Source of the DNA: an uncultured Parabacteroides sp.
Lineage (GTDB): Bacteria > Bacteroidota > Bacteroidia > Bacteroidales > Tannerellaceae
Length of the DNA: 8,497 nucleotides
Assembly (NCBI GenBank): GCA_937890135.1
Contig: CALBYC010000077.1
Location: 1-8,497, forward strand
Reading direction: 5' to 3'
In this document: positions 1 through 7,011 of the stretch, piece by piece
Layout: each line of letters starts with the position of its first letter
Position numbering within the stretch: the first letter of the stretch is position 1
The notes under the pieces: generated by a model
The model's input: the letters and a program-made list of their open reading frames with translations, nothing else
The model's database searches: none
Told to the model about the DNA's origin: nothing
Program-made: the position numbers and the translations under genes

Positions 1-192
1 CGTGATTCCAATGTGAAAATCCCTGACATTTCCGGGAACTTGGTCTACCAGACCAAGTCTGTGGGCGGACAAATCAGCTGGAATTGCAAAAATGCAAAAG
101 GCGAACGCGTTGCCACAGGCATCTATTTAGTTCTGGCTGCGACAGAGAAAGCGAAAGAAAGTGTCGTGACAAAAATAATGGTGATAAAATAA
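1..192 (+). CDS. C-terminal end of a PorZ-like / T9SS sorting-domain-like secreted protein (5' truncated)
   Basis: Frame 1 is open from the first base and ends at TAA 190-192, giving the last 63 residues of a protein that begins outside the window. The tail has the pattern of a compact beta-sandwich C-terminal domain: VKI-D-SGNLV, then GG, a W followed by KNAKG, RVATGIYLVLA, and a terminal VTKIMVIK. This arrangement is typical of T9SS type A sorting domains and FlgD-like Ig domains, and of the end of the PorZ-like two-component-regulator-propeller proteins found in Bacteroidales. PorZ in Porphyromonas gingivalis is a cell-surface component of the attachment complex that processes T9SS cargo. 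Assignment to PorZ, rather than another protein with such a tail, is inferred from family memory and from its place just before lpdA; the propeller part is not visible. It lies on the same strand as lpdA, with 59 bases between them. Confidence 0.6.
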   Translation, partial: RDSNVKIPDISGNLVYQTKSVGGQISWNCKNAKGERVATGIYLVLAATEKAKESVVTKIMVIK

Positions 193-216
193 AGAGCTTT
201 ATTGCAAAGAAATCAT

Positions 217-224
217 TATTTTTG
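217..224 (+). promoter_or_regulatory. Possible Bacteroides -7 promoter element for lpdA
   Basis: TATTTTTG fits the Bacteroides primary sigma -7 consensus TAnnTTTG and lies 27 bases before the lpdA start, between it and the preceding stop codon. No convincing TTTG-type -33 element is seen 19-21 bases upstream, and the region is AT-rich, so this could be a chance match and lpdA may simply be read through from the upstream gene. Confidence 0.25.
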
Positions 225-251
225 TTCGTACAAACTATTAAATCTATAAAC

Positions 252-1598
252 ATGAAATATGATGTAGCAATTATCGGTGGAGGGCCTGCCGGATATACTG
301 CCGCTGAAAGAGCGGCCAAGAAGGGTTTATCTACTGTCTTATTTGAAAAGAACGCTTTAGGCGGCGTATGCCTGAACGAAGGTTGCGTACCTACAAAAAC
401 ATTGCTCTATTCAGCAAAGATATACGATTCTATCAAACATGCTCCTAAATATGCCGTTTCTGCAGAAAACGCCTCTTTTGACTATCCCAAAATCATCGCC
501 CGGAAAAACAAAGTGGTGAAGAAACTAACCGCAGGCATCCGGATGAAAATGAAAGAAGCCACCGTGGAAGTAATCGCCGGAGAGGCTCATATCCAAAAAA
601 GAGAAGCAGACGGGACTATCTCCATCACGGTCGGAGATACTTCATACGAAGCTGCCCATCTGTTGATTTGCACAGGCTCGGAAACTGTCATCCCGCCGAT
701 TCCGGGATTAAGCGATACCGAATACTGGACCAGTCGTGAAGCTCTCCTCAACAAGGAATTGCCCACCTCATTGGTTATTATCGGTGGCGGCGTAATCGGA
801 ATGGAATTTGCATCGTTCTTCAACAGCATGGGGGTTGACGTGCAAGTAGTAGAAATGTTAGATAAGATATTGGGACCAATGGACCGGGAACTTTCCAATA
901 TGCTCCAAGCCGAATATAGCAAAAAAGGAGTGAAATTTCATTTGGGATATAAAGTAACCGGCATACACGGCACAGACATCACCATCGAAAAAGAGGGAGA
1001 GACTTCGACCCTTCATGGAGACAAAGTCTTGTTAAGCGTGGGAAGGCGCCCTGTCACCAAAGGTTTTGGATTAGAGAACTTGCAAATAGAACCTTACCGC
1101 AACGGGGTAAAAGTAAACGAATTCATGCAAACCTCTTTGCCCAATGTTTACGCATGCGGCGACATTACGGCCTTTTCTCTTTTAGCACACACGGCTGTCA
1201 GCGAGGCGGAAGTCGCAATCGACCACATTGCAGGCCAACAACATCCGATGAGCTACAAGGCCATACCAGGAGTTGTCTACACCAACCCGGAAATAGCCGG
1301 TGTCGGAAAAACAGAAGAGGAGCTTCAAGCGAAAGGCATCCCTTATCAGGCCAAGAAAATCCCCATGGCATTCTCCGGCAGGTTCGTGGCAGAGAACGAA
1401 ATGAGCAATGGCGTATGCAAACTGCTTTTGGCCGAGGACGGAACGGTTATAGGTGCTCATCTGTTGGGCAATCCGGCTTCCGAACTGATAGTCATTGCAG
1501 GCATGGCCATCGAGAAAGGCATGAAAGCGGAAGAAGTCACTCGCTTCGTTTTCCCTCATCCTACTGTAGGAGAAATCATCAAAGAGGCTTTGCTATAG
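252..1598 (+). CDS. lpdA: Dihydrolipoyl dehydrogenase (E3 subunit)
   Basis: This FAD-dependent enzyme reoxidises dihydrolipoyl groups with NAD+ and serves cytoplasmic 2-oxoacid dehydrogenase complexes and/or the glycine cleavage system. The protein is 448 residues, slightly short for the family (about 450-475) but complete. It has an N-terminal FAD-binding Rossmann motif (VAIIGGGPAG, residues 5-14), the redox disulfide GGVCLNEGCVPTK with Cys40 and Cys45, and a second GxGxxG motif for NAD at 178-183 followed by E185. The second FAD motif YACGD lies at 300-304. The C-terminal dimerisation domain ends with HPTVGE, where His436 and Glu441 form the expected catalytic dyad. The frame stays open back to an ATG at 84, but that start would overlap the preceding gene and add 56 residues unlike the family. 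ATG 252 places the FAD motif at the usual distance from the N-terminus. No E1, E2 or glycine-cleavage gene is adjacent. Confidence 0.95.
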   Translation: MKYDVAIIGGGPAGYTAAERAAKKGLSTVLFEKNALGGVCLNEGCVPTKTLLYSAKIYDSIKHAPKYAVSAENASFDYPKIIARKNKVVKKLTAGIRMKMKEATVEVIAGEAHIQKREADGTISITVGDTSYEAAHLLICTGSETVIPPIPGLSDTEYWTSREALLNKELPTSLVIIGGGVIGMEFASFFNSMGVDVQVVEMLDKILGPMDRELSNMLQAEYSKKGVKFHLGYKVTGIHGTDITIEKEGETSTLHGDKVLLSVGRRPVTKGFGLENLQIEPYRNGVKVNEFMQTSLPNVYACGDITAFSLLAHTAVSEAEVAIDHIAGQQHPMSYKAIPGVVYTNPEIAGVGKTEEELQAKGIPYQAKKIPMAFSGRFVAENEMSNGVCKLLLAEDGTVIGAHLLGNPASELIVIAGMAIEKGMKAEEVTRFVFPHPTVGEIIKEALL

Positions 1599-1629
1599 GA
1601 CCATCATAATCATTGCCATAAAAAGGAAA

Positions 1630-1665
1630 CCGCCTCCAGAAACCCTTTTCATTCCATGGAGGCGG
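1630..1665. terminator. Bidirectional hairpin terminator between convergent genes
   Basis: A perfect 9-bp GC-rich stem pairs CCGCCTCCA (1630-1638) with TGGAGGCGG (1657-1665) around an 18-base loop. It starts 31 bases after the lpdA stop and lies 37 bases beyond the stop of the minus-strand lipoprotein gene. Read on the minus strand it is followed by a T-rich tract (TTTCCTTTTTA), which makes a good intrinsic terminator; on the plus strand the tail (CTTTCAT) is weaker. The position between two convergent stop codons supports a shared terminator. Confidence 0.75.
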
Positions 1666-1702
1666 CTTTCATGAAACTGTTCATTCCTGATATGGCATTT
1701 CT

Positions 1703-3217
1703 TCAGTCCTCTCCCAAATTCTGGCTGGAGCGATACTTAACTTGCCTGCCTTGACCGTCCCGCATCATATGCATGATGGCATGCCTGTCCGTCCTTGCTT
1801 CTTCCTGCAGGAATTCGGGAAGATTATAAGTATAAAACAAATCCCGATAAAATTTGGCCGGGTTCTTCTGAGGGAGCAAGAAAGCTTTGTGCGCCTCACC
1901 CTCGTCATCTATGTAGGCGAAGAAAGGGCGAGTATAACATCCATCCAGCCGTCTGCTGCTAAAAACAAGCCAATGGCTGTTGCTGCTCCATGTGTGATAA
2001 CTTTCACCGAAATCGCTGTTTGCCTGGGCGAGCGGGTACAACTTGTTGTCGGCAAGCCGGAGCATATAAAGATCCGCATCCTTATGCCAAACACCGAACC
2101 CGCCATATTCCTGCAAAGTAAAAGCCAAAAACTTTCCGTTGGGCGATACCCTGGCGAAAGAGACACTTTTCCCCGCCTTCTCCCCGTTATATAACGTATC
2201 CACTCGCTGCCCAAAGGAACGTGTCTCGGAATCAAAACTGATGCGGCACAGGCTATAGGTCATCTTCCTGAAATCTTTCTCTAAAGTATCCACTGCCGCA
2301 CAAGTGGAGAAATAAAGGCTTTTTCCGTCGGGTGAGAAAGAAGGGAATGTCTGCCAGGCATCTTTGGAACTGAGAGCCTCGCAGGAAAACAATTCGTTTT
2401 TCTCCGTATCATAGACAAAGATGTCGGCATTATGGTCCAAAACCTCCAAGGTGTTGGGATTGTTTGCAAAGAAGTGCTGATAGGTAGAACAAGTAGTGAC
2501 CGCCAGATACCTTCCTTCCGGATGCCAATAAATATAAACAAAGTTCGATATAGTTTCCGGTGTCTTTGTGTTCAACTTGACCATCTTTTTCCCGTCCATC
2601 AATACTGACCCGGAGTGAAGGCCACGCATATGGAAAATAAACTTCCGAGGATCACGTTCAGGGAACGTATGACAATTTACGCAATTATAATCCGTCAGTT
2701 TGTTCTCGTAAATGACACTTTGTTCATAGCCCTCCAAGTCACGCTGGTAAATGCCCATACGATTCCACATGTCATTGCTGAGGCATAGCAGACGATAAGC
2801 GATATAAGGGTCAATCGAATCTTTAGCCACCGTAGTATGGAAAGGCAGATAAGCTTTCCATGCGCCGTCCACCCGCCTTGCGACAATCCATTCTAATTGT
2901 TCACCGCTGTTCTCTTTCAACAAACGTTTCCACGGTTTCAGGGGAATATCGAAAAGACCTTCCTTGCTATGCACTTGAATCGGCTCTCCTCCTTTCCCTT
3001 GGATTAACAGGCAATAGTCTCCACTATCGGGAACAGAAAAATTGAGCGGTGCAATATTGACCGGGATTGTCACCTCCTTGTAATCGGGAAAAATTTGTAT
3101 CTCCGTCTTGAGTTGTTTTGATATCCGGACTCTCTCTTGGCTGCAAGAAGAAACAATCAGCTCGATAGCAAGAAGAAACAACCAAATACTTTTAAAGATG
3201 TAAATATATCTATTCAT
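1703..3217 (-). CDS. Lipoprotein with PD40/TolB-like beta-propeller and a c-type heme (CxxCH) motif
   Basis: The protein has 504 residues. An N-terminal hydrophobic signal (about 10-22) leads into a lipobox VSSC with Cys25, so it should be lipid-anchored. Residues about 40-135 look like a beta-rich N-terminal domain. Next comes CVNCH (179-183), a canonical covalent heme c site. It is followed by FHMRGLH (195-201), which could supply a distal axial ligand (Met197 or His201; inference). From about 225 on there are repeated propeller-blade motifs of PD40/WD40-like type: WHPEGRYLAVTT (231-242), FPSFSPDGKSLYFST (291-305), FARVSPNGKFLAFT (354-367) and WSSNSHWLVFSSRR (410-423). Nine cysteines follow the lipid Cys, many for such a protein. 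It starts 12 bases after the DUF6057-like gene ends, preceded by an A-rich leader with AAGG, so the two form one transcript. Similar Bacteroidales proteins are annotated as TolB-like or cytochrome-related; I know of no established function. Propeller and lipoprotein calls are firm, heme attachment is inferred from the motif. Confidence 0.82.
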   Translation of the reverse strand: MNRYIYIFKSIWLFLLAIELIVSSCSQERVRISKQLKTEIQIFPDYKEVTIPVNIAPLNFSVPDSGDYCLLIQGKGGEPIQVHSKEGLFDIPLKPWKRLLKENSGEQLEWIVARRVDGAWKAYLPFHTTVAKDSIDPYIAYRLLCLSNDMWNRMGIYQRDLEGYEQSVIYENKLTDYNCVNCHTFPERDPRKFIFHMRGLHSGSVLMDGKKMVKLNTKTPETISNFVYIYWHPEGRYLAVTTCSTYQHFFANNPNTLEVLDHNADIFVYDTEKNELFSCEALSSKDAWQTFPSFSPDGKSLYFSTCAAVDTLEKDFRKMTYSLCRISFDSETRSFGQRVDTLYNGEKAGKSVSFARVSPNGKFLAFTLQEYGGFGVWHKDADLYMLRLADNKLYPLAQANSDFGESYHTWSSNSHWLVFSSRRLDGCYTRPFFAYIDDEGEAHKAFLLPQKNPAKFYRDLFYTYNLPEFLQEEARTDRHAIMHMMRDGQGRQVKYRSSQNLGED

Positions 3218-3229
3218 GCCTTATCTTTT

Positions 3230-4996
3230 TTACTTGTTTAGCAATAGGTAATACCAAAAAGTATGTCGATAGTCAATTAAGCCGGTCGCCAAGTCCCGCC
3301 GTGTGCGTCGGAGACGGACAAAGTGCTCTTTGAAACGCATGAACTCCGCCCAAGTCTGCTTGCTGACACCATGCTGCCAACAATAATCCGGATCATGCTC
3401 GGCACAAGAAATTACCGCTTGCTGCAAAGGAAGCGAAAGGGCAGGTAATACCTCCGTTCCTGCATATCGTTCTACAAATGCTTTGATGGAAGGCAAATCC
3501 TTCGAGAGCAGAATAGCAGAGATGGCATAATCGGCTGCAGCCGTAAGCTTCGGGTTAGCTTCAAGGACGATGCTTGCATTTTCATAAACCCCAAGTAGGT
3601 TGGCAAATATGTCGCGATTGCCAGTTAGCCCCCTTCGGCGTTCACCCAACTCCGGATCATTCTCCACAGCCTTGTCGTTGTAGAGAAAACGACGTTGAGA
3701 GGAAGCCCAATCCCTGTAAGCCCAGGTCTTTTCCATTTGAGCAATGAATTTTTCGGCAGCAGCATAACGGCCATAAATCAGATGAGACTTGATTATCGTT
3801 TTGGTCATCATCGGACTTCCGTATGTGATACCAATCGAAGCACCCAAAGCCAAATCGTATGCAAGCGAGATAACCCCCATTTGATAATAAATCTGGCTAA
3901 AAAGCATACTCTCCTCTATATGCGCCTGATATTTGGACATCAGAGAAGAAACACCCCGCTGTGGGTAATTGAACAAGTCGCTCTGCAATTTTCCCGCATG
4001 CGACAAAGCAAGGTTTAGGCAATTCAGATGCAACATATTCTGGTAATTGATTTCCTTGCATGACCGGATAGCATCCCACTGCCCGGTATCGATATAATGA
4101 TACAATAATGACAATGTATAAAAATCCATCTCTTTCCTGTTCCAAGCCGCATATTGGTAGTAAAAGACAGGTAGCAAGGTAGCCGCAACAGCCACGCCGA
4201 TTTTCAAGCAGCTATTCTTCTTTACATAGCGGGCGAGCGCAAAAAGAAGCATCAGCAAGAAGGAACTTTGCCAAGACAATCCGTAGAATACATCAATGTC
4301 AATGAAATATTCTACATAATCTTTCATCCAAAAGGCCGTGTCATAATCCGGGAGCATTCCTGCCTGCACAGCCAGTGCTCCTGCCACCATCACAACAAGC
4401 AGCGGGCTACAAGCGGCATACCATTCCTTGCTCCGGACAAGCAATTCATAAAGAAGAAGAATCACCGCAAACCAAAGGGCGACAGATCCCAAGCCGAATA
4501 ATAATCCAAGCGCAAGCATACTGCCCGTAATCATCCTGCCTATCACCTCCATCCGCACCGTAAGTCTGCCATATACAGCCAATGCAAGAAATCCAAAGAA
4601 AAGAGCAATCAATCCCTCATAATGATAATTATGATTGAGCAGATAAAGATATTGGAACACTACAGGAAATAGTGCGAGAGGAGACAGATACCAAGCCGAG
4701 GTTATTCGCCGCAAGGTACACCAGAAAAGCCATCCGGAAAGAATGCCAATACCCGCAGTCACCGTTGCTCCTACTCCACTTACCCGGAAAAATTGGATGA
4801 GAAATTGAGAAGCAAATGTCCCTACTCCGCCAAAGTCTCGGAGCAAACCTCCCATATAATCACTGTCGAACAGGAACAACTGCCGCAGCTCACGGTAAAA
4901 CAGAGTCGCTTCCTGAGAGAATTGCAGAAAGACACCCAAGACGATGCCACATAATGCAATCAAAATAAATGGTATAAGTTCGATGTGTTTGTTCAT
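3230..4996 (-). CDS. DUF6057-like polytopic inner-membrane protein with helical-repeat C-terminal domain
   Basis: The protein has 588 residues. Hydrophobic segments lie near 7-25, 74-93, 101-120, 127-143, 153-171, 172-187, 197-213, 243-257 and 264-281. Basic clusters at RR 96-97, R144/R148, R188/K190 and KK 259-260 fit a nine-helix model with the N-terminus inside and the C-terminal half outside. The first periplasmic loop (26-73) carries D44-S-D46 in FLFDSDYMGG, and another acidic loop lies at 214-242. Residues about 283-588 are soluble and helix-rich, with alternating tyrosine/alanine-rich helices resembling TPR-like repeats. Overall layout and motifs match my memory of the Bacteroidales family DUF6057, whose function is unknown. 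The arrangement recalls GT-C glycosyltransferases (first-loop acidic motif, periplasmic C-terminal domain), but this is inference. Start ATG 4996 gives a direct membrane N-terminus, 18 bases after a -7 element. Cotranscribed with the downstream heme-motif lipoprotein gene. Confidence 0.78.
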   Translation of the reverse strand: MNKHIELIPFILIALCGIVLGVFLQFSQEATLFYRELRQLFLFDSDYMGGLLRDFGGVGTFASQFLIQFFRVSGVGATVTAGIGILSGWLFWCTLRRITSAWYLSPLALFPVVFQYLYLLNHNYHYEGLIALFFGFLALAVYGRLTVRMEVIGRMITGSMLALGLLFGLGSVALWFAVILLLYELLVRSKEWYAACSPLLVVMVAGALAVQAGMLPDYDTAFWMKDYVEYFIDIDVFYGLSWQSSFLLMLLFALARYVKKNSCLKIGVAVAATLLPVFYYQYAAWNRKEMDFYTLSLLYHYIDTGQWDAIRSCKEINYQNMLHLNCLNLALSHAGKLQSDLFNYPQRGVSSLMSKYQAHIEESMLFSQIYYQMGVISLAYDLALGASIGITYGSPMMTKTIIKSHLIYGRYAAAEKFIAQMEKTWAYRDWASSQRRFLYNDKAVENDPELGERRRGLTGNRDIFANLLGVYENASIVLEANPKLTAAADYAISAILLSKDLPSIKAFVERYAGTEVLPALSLPLQQAVISCAEHDPDYCWQHGVSKQTWAEFMRFKEHFVRLRRTRRDLATGLIDYRHTFWYYLLLNK

Positions 4997-5014
4997 AGCT
5001 TATCATTGCCTGGA

Positions 5015-5047
5015 CAAATATAAGGATATTTAGATAGATAGACGAAA
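5015..5047 (-). promoter_or_regulatory. Bacteroides-type promoter for the DUF6057-lipoprotein unit
   Basis: Read on the minus strand, TATATTTG (5022 to 5015) is an exact match to the Bacteroides -7 consensus TAnnTTTG. Twenty-one bases upstream lies TTTC (5047-5044), one mismatch from the -33 TTTG element and within or close to the usual 19-21 base spacing. The predicted transcript would start near 5008-5010 and have a very short leader of about a dozen bases before ATG 4996. The -33 element lies in the T tract of the terminator just upstream, so termination and re-initiation are packed together. Confidence 0.55.
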
Positions 5048-5071
5048 AAAGGGGAGGAAATAATCCCCCCC
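5045..5071 (-). terminator. Intrinsic terminator downstream of susD
   Basis: On the minus strand GGGGA (5068 to 5064) pairs with TCCCC (5055 to 5051) around an 8-base loop and is followed at once by six T residues (5050 to 5045). The flanking G run could slide the pairing by a base or two. It lies about 40 bases after the susD stop at 5109. The stem is short (5 bp), so it may be leaky or act as an attenuator between susCD and the following two genes. Confidence 0.6.
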
Positions 5072-5108
5072 TAATGTTTAATCCGATGCAAATAGAATTG
5101 CTCTCAGA

Positions 5109-6971
5109 TTATTTCCAATTCTCGTTCTGTACAAGAAGACCATCCATTTTCAGAATTTGGTTATGAGGAATAGGTAATGTAACCCACTTCTCATTATAAA
5201 CACTGTTGGCATATTTGCTCAAATATTGCGCCTCATATTTCACAAAGCTGTTCAACTCTTCCGAAGCGATGCCCCAACGCACCAAGTCATACCAACGATG
5301 TCCTTCAAGAGCCATTTCAATCTTACGCTCCCAGCGCAAAGCTTGTGTTGCCTTTTCTTTGGTACTAAACTGCGAATCCGGGTAGAGGCCGATACGATAG
5401 TTGGCTGCGGCATTCGCCTTTTTCTCTCCATGGACCTTGTCATCCAGCACATAAGCGGATGTCGTTTCTGCCATTGTAGTCGGGTCCGCCGCTTTCACAA
5501 AGCCATTGGCTGCACGTGCGCGCACTTGGTTGATATATTTGCCCGCCTCTTGCGGTTGCCCAAGTTCTATCAAAGCCTCGGCATACCACAACAACACATC
5601 GGCATAGCGTACAAGGTGGAAGTTCTTTGCTGTCGAACAGGTGACTGTCGAAATGGACAGGCTACCCTTGTCGGCTTTACGCGGAATGGTCTTCTTATTC
5701 AAATAAAGGCCACCATTGGAAACATCACGTACCCAACCATCAAGTACGGCCGGAATAGTCCAATCCCAATAAGGAGTCTCAAAACGACCGGTCGTCACGT
5801 CCAGACGCGGGTCTGTATAAACAGCTAAATCCGTATGCGGGATTTTGTTCTCGTCCAAGGAGGAGAGGGACGGCTGTTTCTTATAACTGCCATCCATTTC
5901 TGGCAAGCCGTTTTCATCTACGATATGCGAATTGACCAATTCGTAAGAAGGCTGATAGAATCCCCAACCTCCAGTTCCCAATGCACCGTTAAAGCCGATA
6001 TGCCACGGGCCATTGATGCTGGATGTCTGTTCTACTGTGCCGGTAACCACAGCCTGCACGTCGAACACAGATTCGCCCGTCCAGTCGCCTTCTCCTGCAA
6101 TATACAACTCTTCATAGGTATCTGCCAAGCGGAACTTGGTTCCATTATTGTCCTTGCCATTCGCCATCACGTCATCCAAAATGCTCTTCACTTCCGCCCA
6201 ACGGTTCTGTGTGCCGTTCTTACCATTATAGGGTGAGGACTGATACATCTTTACTTTCGCCAACATAGCCGCAGCCGCCCATTTATTGATACGGCCCTTG
6301 TCCGTCGCCCAAGTATCGGGCAAATTATCATAGGCGAACTGCAAGTCTTCGATAATCTTATCCCAGATATATATATAATTACCACTTTCATCCACATTGG
6401 ACACTTTCGGGTTTACATTCTCCTTCATCGCCACATCATCGACGTAAGGTACGGCAGCACCGAAGAGCTTGACAACCTCAAAATGGAAGAAACCGCGGAT
6501 AAAACGAGCTTGCGCAATGGTCTCCGTATAATAGTCCTTGCTTTCGCCTTTAATGGCAGAGAGTTCATCCTTTATTTGGTCTGCCACCTTTATTACATTG
6601 TTGGCGAAAAACACCCCGTCATAGCTATGTGACCATTTCGTCTCCGGATAAGAATTATCGCTGGCGAATGTATAGGTTTCCAAACTGGTGAAGTCCGGCT
6701 GGTCTCCAAACGTCGATCCTTTATTGGCACTGCCACCCATCACGTCACCATACACATAGTTGGTCAATGTGGAGCGGAAATAGCCATCATTGGCATCGGT
6801 CGAGTTCAATTTAGCATACATTCCGGTTAAAAGCTTGTCCACACCGTCTTGAGATAGGAAGTCAGGTTCGCTCACCTTACCTACGGGATTGACCTCGAGG
6901 AAATCGGAGCAGGATGTCATGCCTCCTATTGCGGCAGCGAACATAGCCGCATATATAAATATTCTTTTCAT
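5109..6971 (-). CDS. SusD/RagB-family outer-membrane nutrient-binding lipoprotein
   Basis: SusD-family proteins sit as lids on SusC transporters at the cell surface and capture the ligand for import. This one is 620 residues. It has a signal peptide ending in the lipobox MTSC with Cys21, then SDFLEVNP as usual for the family. Family landmarks follow: ARFIRGFFHFEVVKLFG (155-171) in the TPR-like helices, RINKWAAAAMLAKVKMY (227-243), FHLVRYADVLLWYAEAL (451-467), and ERKIEMALEGHRWYDLVRWG (548-567). The C-terminal LPIPHNQI (599-606) and final NENW are the classical SusD ending. The middle part (about 290-430) is aromatic-rich (for example W297, W323, W336, W402, W404), where ligand-contacting loops normally lie. 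The protein is longer than SusD of the starch system (551 residues). It follows susC by 40 bases with no hairpin and so shares its transcript; a terminator lies beyond its stop. The ligand cannot be read from the sequence. Confidence 0.96.
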   Translation of the reverse strand: MKRIFIYAAMFAAAIGGMTSCSDFLEVNPVGKVSEPDFLSQDGVDKLLTGMYAKLNSTDANDGYFRSTLTNYVYGDVMGGSANKGSTFGDQPDFTSLETYTFASDNSYPETKWSHSYDGVFFANNVIKVADQIKDELSAIKGESKDYYTETIAQARFIRGFFHFEVVKLFGAAVPYVDDVAMKENVNPKVSNVDESGNYIYIWDKIIEDLQFAYDNLPDTWATDKGRINKWAAAAMLAKVKMYQSSPYNGKNGTQNRWAEVKSILDDVMANGKDNNGTKFRLADTYEELYIAGEGDWTGESVFDVQAVVTGTVEQTSSINGPWHIGFNGALGTGGWGFYQPSYELVNSHIVDENGLPEMDGSYKKQPSLSSLDENKIPHTDLAVYTDPRLDVTTGRFETPYWDWTIPAVLDGWVRDVSNGGLYLNKKTIPRKADKGSLSISTVTCSTAKNFHLVRYADVLLWYAEALIELGQPQEAGKYINQVRARAANGFVKAADPTTMAETTSAYVLDDKVHGEKKANAAANYRIGLYPDSQFSTKEKATQALRWERKIEMALEGHRWYDLVRWGIASEELNSFVKYEAQYLSKYANSVYNEKWVTLPIPHNQILKMDGLLVQNENWK

Positions 6972-7011
6972 ATCTTTTACTATTTAATTATCCATACATT
7001 TTGAAAATCGA

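Noticed and set aside
84..251. N-terminal extension of lpdA to an upstream ATG at 84
   Set aside because: It overlaps the end of the preceding gene in another frame, and its 56 residues are basic, cysteine-containing and unlike any lipoamide dehydrogenase; ATG 252 gives the normal N-terminus.
1154..1609. 151-residue open frame overlapping the end of lpdA on the same strand
   Set aside because: It is a +1-type shadow of well-conserved lpdA sequence, rich in Arg, Ser and His, with no start signal.
5028..5041. Short TAGA tandem repeat between susD and the DUF6057 gene
   Set aside because: Only about three copies within an AT-rich promoter spacer, expected by chance and too short to count as a repeat locus.
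5226..5828. 200-residue open frame on the plus strand
   Set aside because: It lies entirely antisense to susD, whose family motifs cover the same region, and its product has composition typical of a shadow frame with no recognisable domain.
6972..7011. Possible promoter or hairpin between susC and susD
   Set aside because: The 40-base gap holds only a weak 5-bp AT palindrome (ATTTTGAAAAT) and no -7 consensus; read-through from susC is the simple explanation.
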